Assembly: GCA_947685225.1 (NCBI GenBank)
Contig: CANTUV010000002.1
Span: forward strand, 3,472,001 to 3,536,000
Direction of reading: 5' to 3'
DNA from: Garcia nutans
Lineage: Eukaryota > Streptophyta > Magnoliopsida > Malpighiales > Euphorbiaceae
DNA: 64,000 nt
Shown here: one piece after another, positions 23,096 through 32,279 of the stretch
Layout of the letters: every line of letters begins with the position of its first letter
Numbering within the stretch: the stretch's first letter is position 1
Position numbers and translations under genes: made by a program
Notes under the pieces: model-generated
Seen by the model: the letters and a program-made list of their open reading frames with translations, nothing else
Told to the model about the DNA's origin: nothing
The model's database searches: none

Positions 23096-23404
23096 CAGTG
23101 GCAAAATATTTGCAAGTGAGTTTGAAAATGTTTGATATATAAACTTAAAAAATTGAAAAGGAGAAACTTTGCCCCTTGTGTAGGCTCAAACCAAAGATTT
23201 TTTCCATGCAAGCTTTGATTGATTTTTTTCTTATCTAGTTCTTTGCATAAGCACGCATTTCTTCTCTTTGCAAAATTATTGGAGCTTTCTCAAGCATTGG
23301 GCTTTCCATGCCCCTCTGATTTGACATCTTCTTTTGATTCTTTACTTCGCAGGGTGTTTGCTGTTCATTTTGACAAGGAACAATACAAGACAAGAAAGTG
23401 TGAT
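23096..23404 (-). other. Late-interior fragment in TE-7
   Basis: It is the reverse complement of TE-6 sequence at 36650-36898 joined to 43169-43205. It therefore preserves the empty site of TE-10 (ttttttaagtttatat) and shows that TE-10 duplicated AGTTT. Confidence 0.85.
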
Positions 23405-23654
23405 TCCTGCGAGCGAAATGGCCCACAGGCCAATTTGCCTAACTCTACCGCAACTAGCTGTGGAAGCTTTTTCGCCAGCACAATTTTTTCGCAATAGTTT
23501 TTTTTCGCCAGCGTAATTTTTTCGCAGCAGTTTTTTTTTGCCAGTGAAATTTTTCCGATGCAAATTTCCCGAAACCTAATACAATCAGGTTTCAGTTTCC
23601 TTTTCTTAATGAATGTTATATGCCATGAGTAACTAGAATTAATAAGAATTCTTC

Positions 23655-23662
23655 TATAAATA
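23655..23662 (+). promoter_or_regulatory. LTR TATA box
   Basis: TATAAATA in the context CTTCTATAAATAAGTAC, in the same place relative to the hairpin cluster as in the other Ogre-like LTRs. Confidence 0.72.
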
Positions 23663-25261
23663 AGTACAATTACAACACAAAAAGGAGGAAAAAAAGAGAT
23701 GAAATTGGGACGGAAATCTGAAGAAAAATTGAAACCGAAACAGAGGAGAAAAAGCTTTGAATCAATCTGATTTTTTGAGAGAGCAAACAAACAATTTAAG
23801 CAATTCAAAGGCAGCAAAGCTTGTCTTTGTTTTTGTTCATCCAAGAAGAAATTTTTGGTGGAACCAACAAACGAAGATATGCATCAATTGTTTAAATTTT
23901 ATTCTTCACAGTAGCTTAATCACTTAATTGTTTCTTTTAATTCAATAACCTAAGAACCCTAATTCACCTTTTCTAAAGTTTAAAAACCTTAATTCGTTGC
24001 TTTGTTTTCCAAAAAGTTTCAAGATATTATTTTTGTTTCCTCAAAATCTCAAAACCCTAATTTGCTTTCCAAGTTTTCAAAATCCTAAATTGAGTTCTGT
24101 TTCTTTCCAAAAGCCCTAAAAACATCTTTTTTGCTTCTATAAACTTTAAATCGTTTTGTTTATTTTCATAAAACTTCATAAAATTATCAATTGTTTTTCC
24201 AAATTCTAAAACTAATTCATTCTCCGAAACCCCAAATTAATTAACCTTAAATCCTAGTTTTCCTAAACCCTAACCCTTTAATCATTAAACCTTAAAACTT
24301 TAAAAACATAAATATTAAAATTCAAACACAGTAAACCTAAAAACCATATTCAGTAGCTAATAATCATAAATCTAAATTTTTTAAAGTGTCCAAAACCTAA
24401 TTTCGTGATTATACATCTCAAACCCTAACTTGGTGGATCAACTTTTTAAATCATAAAACTTTTACTCCATTTCAATTCCATTAAAACTCACAGTAGCTTA
24501 AACTCATGAATTCCAAAACCCGAAACATGTTAAATAAAGAACCTTAAATAGAAATAGTAGCCCTAATTTGAATCTTTATTTGCTTTATTCAATTTTATAT
24601 TTGATTATGCTTTGATTTATTTTATTTAAGTTCAATGCTTGGTTTATTTAATTTATCATGGATGGATGTTTACTTTCTATTGATGTTTAATGTCTTTGAT
24701 GAATGATTTATTTATTATGAATGGTTATTTACTTTTATTGTTTTATTAAGATTTTCAAATGTTGTAAGAGATATGTTTCCACTTGGTGGGTACCTCATTA
24801 GTTAAATATCAGGTAATTTAAATTGCTTTTCTATTTTAGAATCAATGTAAAGGACATGTTTCTACCTTTCGGTGGGTGTCCTATTTAGACATGCGATGTA
24901 AGGACATGTTTCCGTCCTCGGGTGGGTGTCCATCTATTTGTTTTCTTTGGACATTATTTTCATTTTAATATAATGATGCTTTTCTTTTAATTATTATGTG
25001 TAATATAGATAATATTATTATATTTAAGAATTTTATAATATTAAGACCTGTAAAGGAGGTCGGTTCCAATGAACCGAGCGTTGTGGGGGTGTTGGACCAT
25101 TTCTCACCTTCCCCACATGTATCCAACTTTTCGAACCCATTAGGGGGTTGCGAATTCCTTAGGAATTGAGTCGTCCACCCCTTTCTTTTTCCCGGCCCAT
25201 CCGGGTGGCGACTCCATTTTCTCCGGACTTAGGGTCGTGTTCTCTAAGGCCCCGAGCCTAA

Positions 25262-25322
25262 ACAGTGGAGTCCCCACTGTGAGCGGGAATTTTTGTCCCC
25301 ACTCCAGGTGGAATGGTTCTTG
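25262..25322 (-). other. Inverted LTR-end plus PBS fragment inside an LTR
   Basis: Within the U5 end, after cgagcctaaacagt, about 60 bases read as the reverse complement of an LTR end and PBS (minus strand: attcccgctcaca then gtggggactccac). The U5 sequence from the ccggtccatccgggtgg word then repeats and proceeds to the true LTR end. The same kind of inverted LTR-PBS joint occurs at 16434-16460. Confidence 0.8.
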
Positions 25323-25458
25323 TTTTTCCGGTCCATCCGGGTGGCGACTCCATTTTCTCCATACTTAGGTCCGTGTTCTCTAAGGCCTCGAGCCTAAACA
25401 GTGCCGAAGTCTCAAGAACCATTCCACCGGGAGTGGAGGCAAAAATCCCCGCTCACAA

Positions 25459-25476
25459 TGGCGACTCCACTAGGGA
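25459..25476 (+). other. TE-6 primer-binding site, tRNA-Arg type
   Basis: TGGCGACTCCACTAGGGA, one base after the LTR end, differs by one base from the site at 16434-16450 over their common 17 bases. Confidence 0.88.
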
Positions 25477-26587
25477 TAAGAGAAGTTGATTCCATTGGTC
25501 TTTATATTATTCTATTCTTTCTTATAATGATATTATCCATTGCATCATATTAGATTGCATTGTGTGCATGAGTTAGGACGCCGTGTTACCCGTGTTGTGT
25601 TATGTGAGGGATACCATACTTTCACTCAAGGTATGGAGATCGAGCATGGCATAACCACTAATAACCTCGTACCATTTGGTATATACTTGCTATGGGAACC
25701 TAAGCCTTTTAACCCAAAAACTAAAGCTCATGTAATTGGCCTAATTACTTTCCTTAGGTTTTACCCCAAATGCATGTTGTTTGACTATGATTAATTTATC
25801 TTGGCTTAAATCATGGCTTATTTAGTTTGTTCTTTTTCTAATATGACCTAAGTATATTGTAAGCTCAAAATGAATTTTTTTTAAAGTCCAAAAGACCAAA
25901 GCTATTTTCAAAACTTTTCAAGATGGTCTTTGGACATAAAACTTTTCTAAAAATAAATCCAAAATTCTTTTGCTCATGGCCCAAATACTAAGCCCGAAAT
26001 ATGTTTTTTCTAAATTCTTTTTATAATGGGCTTAAAAACAAAATTTTTTTTATCCAATCTTTCTACAAAGAGCTTACAAATTATTTAGGTCAATTACGAA
26101 ATACCAAAAATCAATTGTGAGCCTAGTTTATACTAAGAATAATTAATCATGTGCTTATTTTTGGCATGAATCATTAGTTAACTTTTGTGAGTGAGAAATC
26201 TATCTATAAAAAACCTCTTAATTTAGTTTTAATCCAATATAGCATAAAAGCTACTATAGTTACTTGAATGGATTAAAACCTAATTAATGGGAATTACTAT
26301 GAATGGATTTCCATTTTTGAAAATATAACTATTGGTTGAAATGTCCGAGGGATCTATTTGAAAACAAGATACCCCATGTTAGTATTTTATTAACCATATA
26401 CATAGGAAAAGAGACTCACCATTCGTGTGTGGATGTTATAAGGTTGGAAGGAAAGTTAGTTTGTTTATTTCTTGTGCATACATGCATACATACATTTGCA
26501 TCTCATATCTTTGATCCTCTCTAGCTCACAGACCTAGAGTACGATAATTCAAGAACATACAACGACACCACCTACAACATTTCAAGG
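25477..26587 (+). other. TE-6 leader between PBS and mini-Gag
   Basis: About 1.1 kb, homologous to the leaders of TE-3 and TE-7. It contains a readable stretch at 25600-25791 whose 65-residue translation is similar in all three copies, but no copy has an ATG at its start. The 3' end (26520-26545) contains the intact site into which TE-8 inserted in the other copy. Confidence 0.8.
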
Positions 26588-27370
26588 ATGGATGCAAACC
26601 AGCTAAGGGACATAGTTGATGAAGTTGTCAAAGCTAGGATGGCTGAACTACAAGACCAATTGGTTGAAATTATGAAGACCCAGCTGATTGAAATTCTGGA
26701 GATCATCAATAATGCTAATAAGGCATCTCCCATTGACATAAGAAAGAAGGAAAAGGCAGCATTAACAAGGAACATGTCTACTGATAGAGATCGAATAAAA
26801 AATGAGAGATCAATTCCTATTCTACAAGACCAACCGAACCATGTACTATCTAAGTGGAGTAATAAGAGCGGCTATCACCCTAGTGGGAAAAGTCAAAAGG
26901 AAAGAGGAGGTGTTGAGAAAGATGCAACAACTAAGCCAACAAAGAAGCGTAAATTTTCAGACTTAAAGGAGTCTTTGTCAAAGATGTTAGAAAATCTAAT
27001 GAAAATGGATTTGCGGCAACCATTGGCACCTCGGCCTCTACCGCCAAATTTTGATGCTAAGGTCTTCTGTCAATTCCATCAAATGCAAGGGCATGAGATA
27101 GATAAATGTGTTCGATTAAGGCATGAAATCCAAGATTTGATTGATAGTGGAAAGCTGCCTAAGCCTAATAAGCCCAATACTAAGAATAATCCTCAGCCTA
27201 AATTTGGAAGGGCATCATCGCTTATAACCTTCATGAAGAGTTTTATCTTGTCACCTTGTCATGATATGGATAGAGAAGCTGCTAAAGATGATATGCTACT
27301 AAGCAAGCTTGGACTAACTGTGGATGATGAAGCAATGATCCTTGATGATAGAAAAAATCCTTGCCCTTGA
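26588..27370 (+). CDS. Mini-Gag of TE-6 (260 aa), Gag-derived protein lacking the capsid core
   Basis: The ATG at 26588 opens an intact frame of 260 codons. Residues 1-50 form a hydrophobic/charged helical region likely to be a coiled coil (LRDIVDEVVKARMAELQDQL, LIEILEII). The middle is basic and low in complexity (KPTKKRKF). Residues about 155-205 match the Gag C-terminus of TE-3: PLAPRPLPPNFDAKVFC, FHQMQGHEIDKC and RLRHEIQDLIDSGKL, a zinc-binding C-x2-H...H...C-type motif. The Retrotrans_gag capsid domain that TE-3 carries upstream is absent, as are protease and pol. I infer an RNA-binding or packaging role that would co-opt particles of an autonomous partner. The frame is the only intact coding region of this element. 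Confidence 0.82.
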   Translation: MDANQLRDIVDEVVKARMAELQDQLVEIMKTQLIEILEIINNANKASPIDIRKKEKAALTRNMSTDRDRIKNERSIPILQDQPNHVLSKWSNKSGYHPSGKSQKERGGVEKDATTKPTKKRKFSDLKESLSKMLENLMKMDLRQPLAPRPLPPNFDAKVFCQFHQMQGHEIDKCVRLRHEIQDLIDSGKLPKPNKPNTKNNPQPKFGRASSLITFMKSFILSPCHDMDREAAKDDMLLSKLGLTVDDEAMILDDRKNPCP

Positions 27371-28526
27371 GATGTCTAAATAAATGAAGCATATTCGACT
27401 CCAACTCAATGAACTTTCCTTAGCTTGAATATTGCTTTTCAAATTTGCTTTCTTTAATATTTAATTGGAACAATCTTATTTTTCAAATTATGTTTGTTTG
27501 AATAAATTACTTTCATCAAAATTTTTGTTGGTCTTTGTTCATTTTAGTGCTCAAGAAATGAGGAATCTTGCTTCATAATTCATAAATTAATGTGTCTAAG
27601 CATCATGACTTGAATGACTTTACTAGGTGAGGGAATTGCTCTATAGCATTGAGTTGTGTATGCTTACTTAGAGAGGGCTCCTGCATAATTACCTTTGTCT
27701 AGGTCCTAGTCAGTCTTAGAACATGCTTTGATGAACTTTCGAGGTGAAATTGAACTCTGCTTATTTAAGGGAGAGATGATTTAGGCATTGTTTGGTTAGC
27801 CAACAACTAGTATCCACCCTATTAAATATCAATCCCTAGTTGTCCCTTTGAGCCTTCATAAGGTTTTAGCTTTCTTTTCATTGGCATATAACCCCAACAA
27901 CCTACCCTGAGCTGTTGTGATATTTTTGATAAGTCTTATGATCACTAAGATGAAGAGGCAAGAAGATCAAAGAAAACAATGATAAGTTAAGATCATGAGG
28001 ATAGTTGAAGTTCTCAAGACCATAAAGATAGTTGAAGTTCTCAAGACCATAAGGGTAGTTGATGTTTTTAAGACCATAAGGGAAGTTGAAGTTCACTTAC
28101 TTTCTCCAATATATCGAGACAACATCAACATCAGAGTAACAAATGATTTGTCCCTGTTAAAGAAGATTTATGTCACTCCATTCATCCATTATTGGAAGCC
28201 AATGTCGTTACAAATAAGACAACTATGTTTGAGCTAGAACCAAAATAAAAAAAAGGAAAGAAAGAAAAAAAAATAAAAAAGAAAAAAAAGGAAAGAAAGA
28301 AAACAAAAAAAAGAAAACAAAAAGAAAAAAAGGAAGAAAGATAAAACCTAAAAAGGTGGTTCAAAAAGCCAACTGAGTTCTCTTTGACCTAAGACAACAA
28401 AAGGCTTCCATTTGTTTTATAAGGATGGATTGACTTGAATTGGTTCAACCCAACCAAAGATTCGATCAAAATCAAAGAAAAAGGAGAAAGACCATTCAGT
28501 TCATGAAAGTTTTGTACTTGACAGTC
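27371..28526 (+). other. TE-6 non-coding interior, upstream of TE-9
   Basis: It is homologous to 46436-47215 (TE-2) and to 18470-19454 in reverse. It holds a minisatellite of about 27 bp (28002-28092) and a purine tract (28245-28345). No pol domain is visible in six frames. It is cut at 28526 by TE-9, in the word gacagtc, which continues as cctacaagg in the uninterrupted copy at 47205. Confidence 0.8.
28002..28092 (+). repeat. 27-bp minisatellite (atagttgaagttctcaagac...)
   Basis: Three to four tandem copies of a unit of about 27 bp containing GTTGAAGTTCTCAAGACCAT. Because the period is a multiple of three it produces the fortuitous Ile-Val-Glu-Val repeats in translation. Shorter arrays exist at 18750-18835 and 46745-46795. 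Confidence 0.82.
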
Positions 28527-30776
28527 TGTTTAGATCATTTTTGTACTTGTTTTTAGTATGATTTTATGTGTGTTTTAGTTAATGTTTTGATTATTTTTGT
28601 TTTAAGTTTTTTTAAATTGTTTGTTTTAGGTTTAAGTGCAAAAACTCCCTTGGATGATCAAAACAATCAAGAAAAATGAAGAAAGAGCATGAATCAAGCA
28701 AGACATGGCCAAGCCAAAGCAAGTTTGGCCATGTCCCTCAAAAGAATTCCAAGACAGTAGCTGACACACCCAAGAGACACGACCAAGCCACTGGCCGTGT
28801 CTCACCCAAGGAAAAGAAACCAAGAAAGAAATAAAATAGAGGCAGTGCTTGACACACTCACAGACGTGGCCATGTCTGTGAGTGTGTCTGATCGACATGG
28901 CCATGTCACTTGAGGCTTGGCCATGTCTCAATGTCTTGGCCGTGTTTCATCCTAAAATAGAGGTCTTGGCCGTGTTTCATCCTAAAATAGAGGCATTGCT
29001 TAGCACACTCACAGACATGGCCATGTATGTGAGTGTGTCTGATCGACATGGCCATGTCACTTGAAGCTTGGCCATGTCTCATTGTCTTGGCCGTGTCCCT
29101 CATCAAAAGAAGAAGAAACCAAAGAAAATTATGTGACACGGCCAAGCTAGACATGTCTTGGCCGCGTCTCTCATCAAAAGTGAAGAAATTGAAGAAAATT
29201 ATGTGACACGGCCAAGCTAGACATGCCTTGGCCGTGTCTCTCATCAAAAGTGAAGAAATTAAAGAAAATTAAGTGAGCTAAACATGTCTTGGCTGTGTCT
29301 CTCATCAAAAGTGAAGAAATTGAAGAAAAACAAGTGACACGGCCAAGCTCCACATGTCTTGGCCGTGTCCCTCAAGAAATCAAGTCCAGAAGCGAACACG
29401 GTTATGAGACACGGCCAAGCCACTGGTCGTGTCTCACCAAAAGAACAAAGAAAAGAAAGAAACAAAGATGAAGGCAGTGAAGGACACGGCCAGCAAGCTT
29501 GGCCGTGTCCCAAAGAAAAATGAGAGACACGACCAAGCCAAATCAAGCTTGGCCGTGTCACTCTTAATATCTATTTAAGTTCTTTCGCACGACAGAGAAA
29601 AGAGGGAGAACGGCTAGGGTTTTGAGAACAGAGAGAAAAGAAAAGAGAGGAGCGAGCAAACATATTTTGGGATGAGGAGAGAGTGACACTCTCCTTGTCC
29701 CTTATCTTCATCCTCCATCTTCATCTTTTCCATCTTCCATTGAAGATCTTTGAGGTTCTTTGGGATTAAATTGGGTTAACAAGCTCTTGAGGGTTGAAGC
29801 ATCATTGAAAGGATTGGTGACTTGAGAAAGCTCCATTCTATCTTCCAAAGGCACAATCAATTGAAGAGTTGGTGACTTGAGAAAGCTCCATCCCATATTG
29901 CAAAAGGGAAATCAACCATTGAAGAGGGCTTGAGTTCATCATCAAATACATCAAGTGGAGCTAGGAGGAAGACTAGCAATCCTACTCTTGGCATCTTCAC
30001 AAGGGGTTTTTATATTCTCTCTTTTAATTCATTCCATTATTGTTTTTGTTATATTAAGAGATTGATATTACAATGAACAATTTGTATTTGATTTATATTG
30101 AGTTGAATGAATGTCTTAAATTGATGATTTTGAGCTAAAAACCCAAGCTTAGGGTTTGTAGTATATTTGATTGAATGCTTTGATTTGATATTTTCATTGA
30201 TGTACCTTGTTATTGGTTGATTGCATTGGATTGTATGCTAGGTTAATAGATTAGCTACCTATTGATCTCTAGATATTGAATGAAGGACCGAGAGGTGAAA
30301 TTTGATATATGAATTATGCAATTGACTACCCTATGAATGAATTAGAAATATAAGTTCTAGGGTTTCATTAATTTGCAAATGTAAAATAATTGGTTATTGT
30401 TAATTCATGAATGTGAGAACTAATGGATTGGTAATTGACTAATTAACCTTAAGGAACAAATTAATTATAAGGTTATGTTAATGGATAATTGAGAATTGAG
30501 CTTTGATTAAATGGACCTATAACCCTAGGCACATTCCCAAGAACCGATTTGATCTTGAACAACCATCACACACATCAACCCTACTCGTTAATCTTAGGTT
30601 TAAATTGTTATTTTGCATTCCAAACAACAAACTTTCACTTTTAATTTAATTGCTTTAATCAAGCTATTACGAATCACACCTTCTTGGGGAAACGACCTTG
30701 GGGTGATCACCTTTGCTACAGCTACCTCATATACTTGCGAGTGACGCTCTGTAGTAGAGTTAATTCGAGCGCAACA
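28527..30776 (+). repeat. TE-9 5' LTR (2.25 kb)
   Basis: Begins TGTTTAGATCA, ends GAGCGCAACA; the inverted TGTT/AACA ends and the following PBS fix it. The first 170 bp resemble the TE-10 LTR start; the last 150 bp resemble TE-4/TE-8 LTR ends. It contains a large palindrome array (28700-29570). No gene. Confidence 0.95.
28700..29570. repeat. Extended ACACGGCCAAGC/GCTTGGCCGTGT palindrome array in TE-9 5' LTR
   Basis: More than ten paired motifs occur, including a tandem sub-array of about 70 bp (roughly 29130-29370) with unit ATGTGACACGGCCAAGCTAG..CATGTCTTGGCCGTGTCTCTCATC. It is the largest such array in the window. The 3' LTR has the matching array at 34025-34895, with one unit that is complete there and shortened here near 29272. 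Confidence 0.92.
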
Positions 30777-30781
30777 AGTTT

Positions 30782-30798
30782 TGGTGCCGCTGCCGGGG
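30782..30798 (+). other. TE-9 primer-binding site, tRNA-Asp type
   Basis: TGGTGCCGCTGCCGGGG, five bases after the LTR, matches the tRNA-Asp complement with two mismatches. Confidence 0.85.
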
Positions 30799-30935
30799 AA
30801 AGTTGTCGCAGTAGTAGTAGTTTGATTTTTATTTTCAATTTAATTATTTGTTTATTTTCTGTGAATTGTTTGTTTGTTTAGTTTTATTTTCTTTCAATTT
30901 AATTGTTTTTAAGTTGCTAAGTGCCTTGTGTAAAT

Positions 30936-32279
30936 ATGCAATTTTCAAGGTACGCAGGGGTTTACGCTGATAACCCTAACTCTGACATGGCATGGCAGTT
31001 AGCAGAATTAACGAACCAACTTAAGATGCTAAATGCAAGAGGACAAACACCTATGCCTACTCGTGAAGTATGTTCGGCATGTGGCATTGCAAGACATAGC
31101 GCAAACATGTGTTCATTTGGTTATGGACAATATCAAGAGAGGTATGAGGAAGAATATGCCTATGAAAGTTTCCAGCAAAGGGGTAGAAGTAACCCATATT
31201 CCAATCCTTGTAATCCAAATTGGAGAAACCACCCAAATTTTTCTTGGGAAAACCAGCAGCACATTCCACCTCCAAATTTTTTTCAACCTTACCAAAGAAG
31301 TTCTTACTCTCAAGAACAATATTCAAATCAAGAGTACCTTAAGCCACCCACATTGGAGGATAGTTTGAATTCCTTCATTCAAACTAGCGCACAAAATCAA
31401 GATCGACTTAAGGAACCCACCTTAGAAGATAGTTTGAATGCCTTCATTCAAATTAGCGTGCAAAATCAAAGTAAACCTAAGGAACCCACTTTGGAAGATA
31501 GTTTGAATGTCTTCATTCAAATTAGCTCACAAAACTGTGATCAATTTGAGAAATCCATATTGGAAGATGATTTGAATGCTTACATTCAAATTAGCACAGA
31601 AATTCAGGAAAGAAGCAATAAGAGGTTAGATTCTTTGGAGGAATCATTGAAGAGGGTGGAAATGCAACTTGGGCAACTGGCACATCAACTCCAAGAACAC
31701 CAAGAGGAGGAATTTCCTAGCCAATTGGAGCAAATAGAGGTAATCACAAATTTTAAGAATGAACAGGTGATATATAACGATTTTTGTGATTCCTTTGATG
31801 CAGGAACTAACAACGAAGAAGATGGCAAGGAAATGCAATCAGACATAGAGAAGTTAATACAATCAAAAGAGGAGGAGAATTTGGAAGCATCGACTTCGAC
31901 AAAATTGCATGAACCTCCAAATCCTTGTATGCCATCAATCCCATTCCCAAGTAAGTTGAATGCAGAGAAACAAGGTATGCAACTTTCTGAACTCTATGAC
32001 ATGCCCTATAGTGAAGATAGTGTAGATAAGCTTGAGGTGGCCATGAGCATAGAAGTAGAGCCTAATTCTTCCAAATTAGAAATTGATGTGGGCAATTTAC
32101 TAGTGAATAATGAGATTGTTAAGGGAGAATTTCAAATTGCTAAAGAGAATGTAGAACACAATCAACCAAACTTGGTTGAATCTAAAAAGACCCCAGGAAT
32201 TTTGAAAGATGTTTTAGTTGGGGAATGCAGTATGCAACAAATTATCATCTCTCCCACTCTTGGTGGTGAGAATGAGTAG
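30936..32279 (+). CDS. Gag-derived protein of TE-9 (about 447 aa), lacking the capsid core
   Basis: I place the start at the ATG at 30936 (MQFSRYAGVYAD) because the frame upstream lacks ATG and the TE-10 copy has ATG at the same place. The CCHC zinc knuckle CSACGIARHSANMC lies near residues 47-60, followed by the NPYSNPCNPNWRNHPNFSW block that TE-4 Gag also has. Four tandem 23-residue repeats (31338-31613; core PTLEDSLNAFIQIS) lead into RLDSLEESLKRVEMQLGQL, a coiled-coil-like segment shared with TE-4, and then an acidic tail. The N-terminal capsid domain present in TE-4 is missing. The frame ends in TAG at 32277-32279; in TE-10 the aligned position is Gln and the frame continues, so this stop may be a late C-to-T change. 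Likely role: genomic RNA binding or packaging in trans-supplied particles. Confidence 0.82.
   Translation: MQFSRYAGVYADNPNSDMAWQLAELTNQLKMLNARGQTPMPTREVCSACGIARHSANMCSFGYGQYQERYEEEYAYESFQQRGRSNPYSNPCNPNWRNHPNFSWENQQHIPPPNFFQPYQRSSYSQEQYSNQEYLKPPTLEDSLNSFIQTSAQNQDRLKEPTLEDSLNAFIQISVQNQSKPKEPTLEDSLNVFIQISSQNCDQFEKSILEDDLNAYIQISTEIQERSNKRLDSLEESLKRVEMQLGQLAHQLQEHQEEEFPSQLEQIEVITNFKNEQVIYNDFCDSFDAGTNNEEDGKEMQSDIEKLIQSKEEENLEASTSTKLHEPPNPCMPSIPFPSKLNAEKQGMQLSELYDMPYSEDSVDKLEVAMSIEVEPNSSKLEIDVGNLLVNNEIVKGEFQIAKENVEHNQPNLVESKKTPGILKDVLVGECSMQQIIISPTLGGENE
31338..31613 (+). repeat. Four 69-bp tandem repeats in TE-9 gag
   Basis: Four in-frame units of 69 bp encode 23-residue repeats with consensus LKEPTLEDSLNxFIQIS plus QNQ-like ends. 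TE-4 Gag has one such unit and TE-10 has about two, so the repeat number expanded in TE-9. Confidence 0.92.

Larger units (their letters stand above)
16175..23404 (-). other. TE-7: inverted, shuffled block of TE-6-family sequence
   Basis: Everything here except TE-8 reads as TE-6-family sequence on the minus strand, but out of order. From 23404 downward the order is: late interior (23404-23096), leader (23095-22024), mini-Gag pseudogene (20249-19455), interior (19454-17377), LTR 3' half (17376-16452), PBS (16450-16434), then small fragments of LTR start, 3' repeats and mid-LTR (16433-16175). The late interior at 23404 is the continuation of what stops at 17377, so the unit is circularly permuted. 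Junctions show microhomology: ATCACA at 17371-17376, CCAC near 23096, GAT near 23404. Confidence 0.75.
23405..25457 (+). repeat. TE-6 LTR, second portion (5'-truncated), to the PBS
   Basis: It is colinear with about 44464-46430 of the 3' LTR and ends CTCACA at 25457 directly before the PBS. The first 255 bases or so of an LTR are missing, and part of the sequence duplicates the left portion at 15072-16174, so the 5' LTR zone is not a simple interrupted LTR. It contains a TATA box at 23655 and an inverted LTR-PBS snippet at 25262-25322. Confidence 0.85.
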
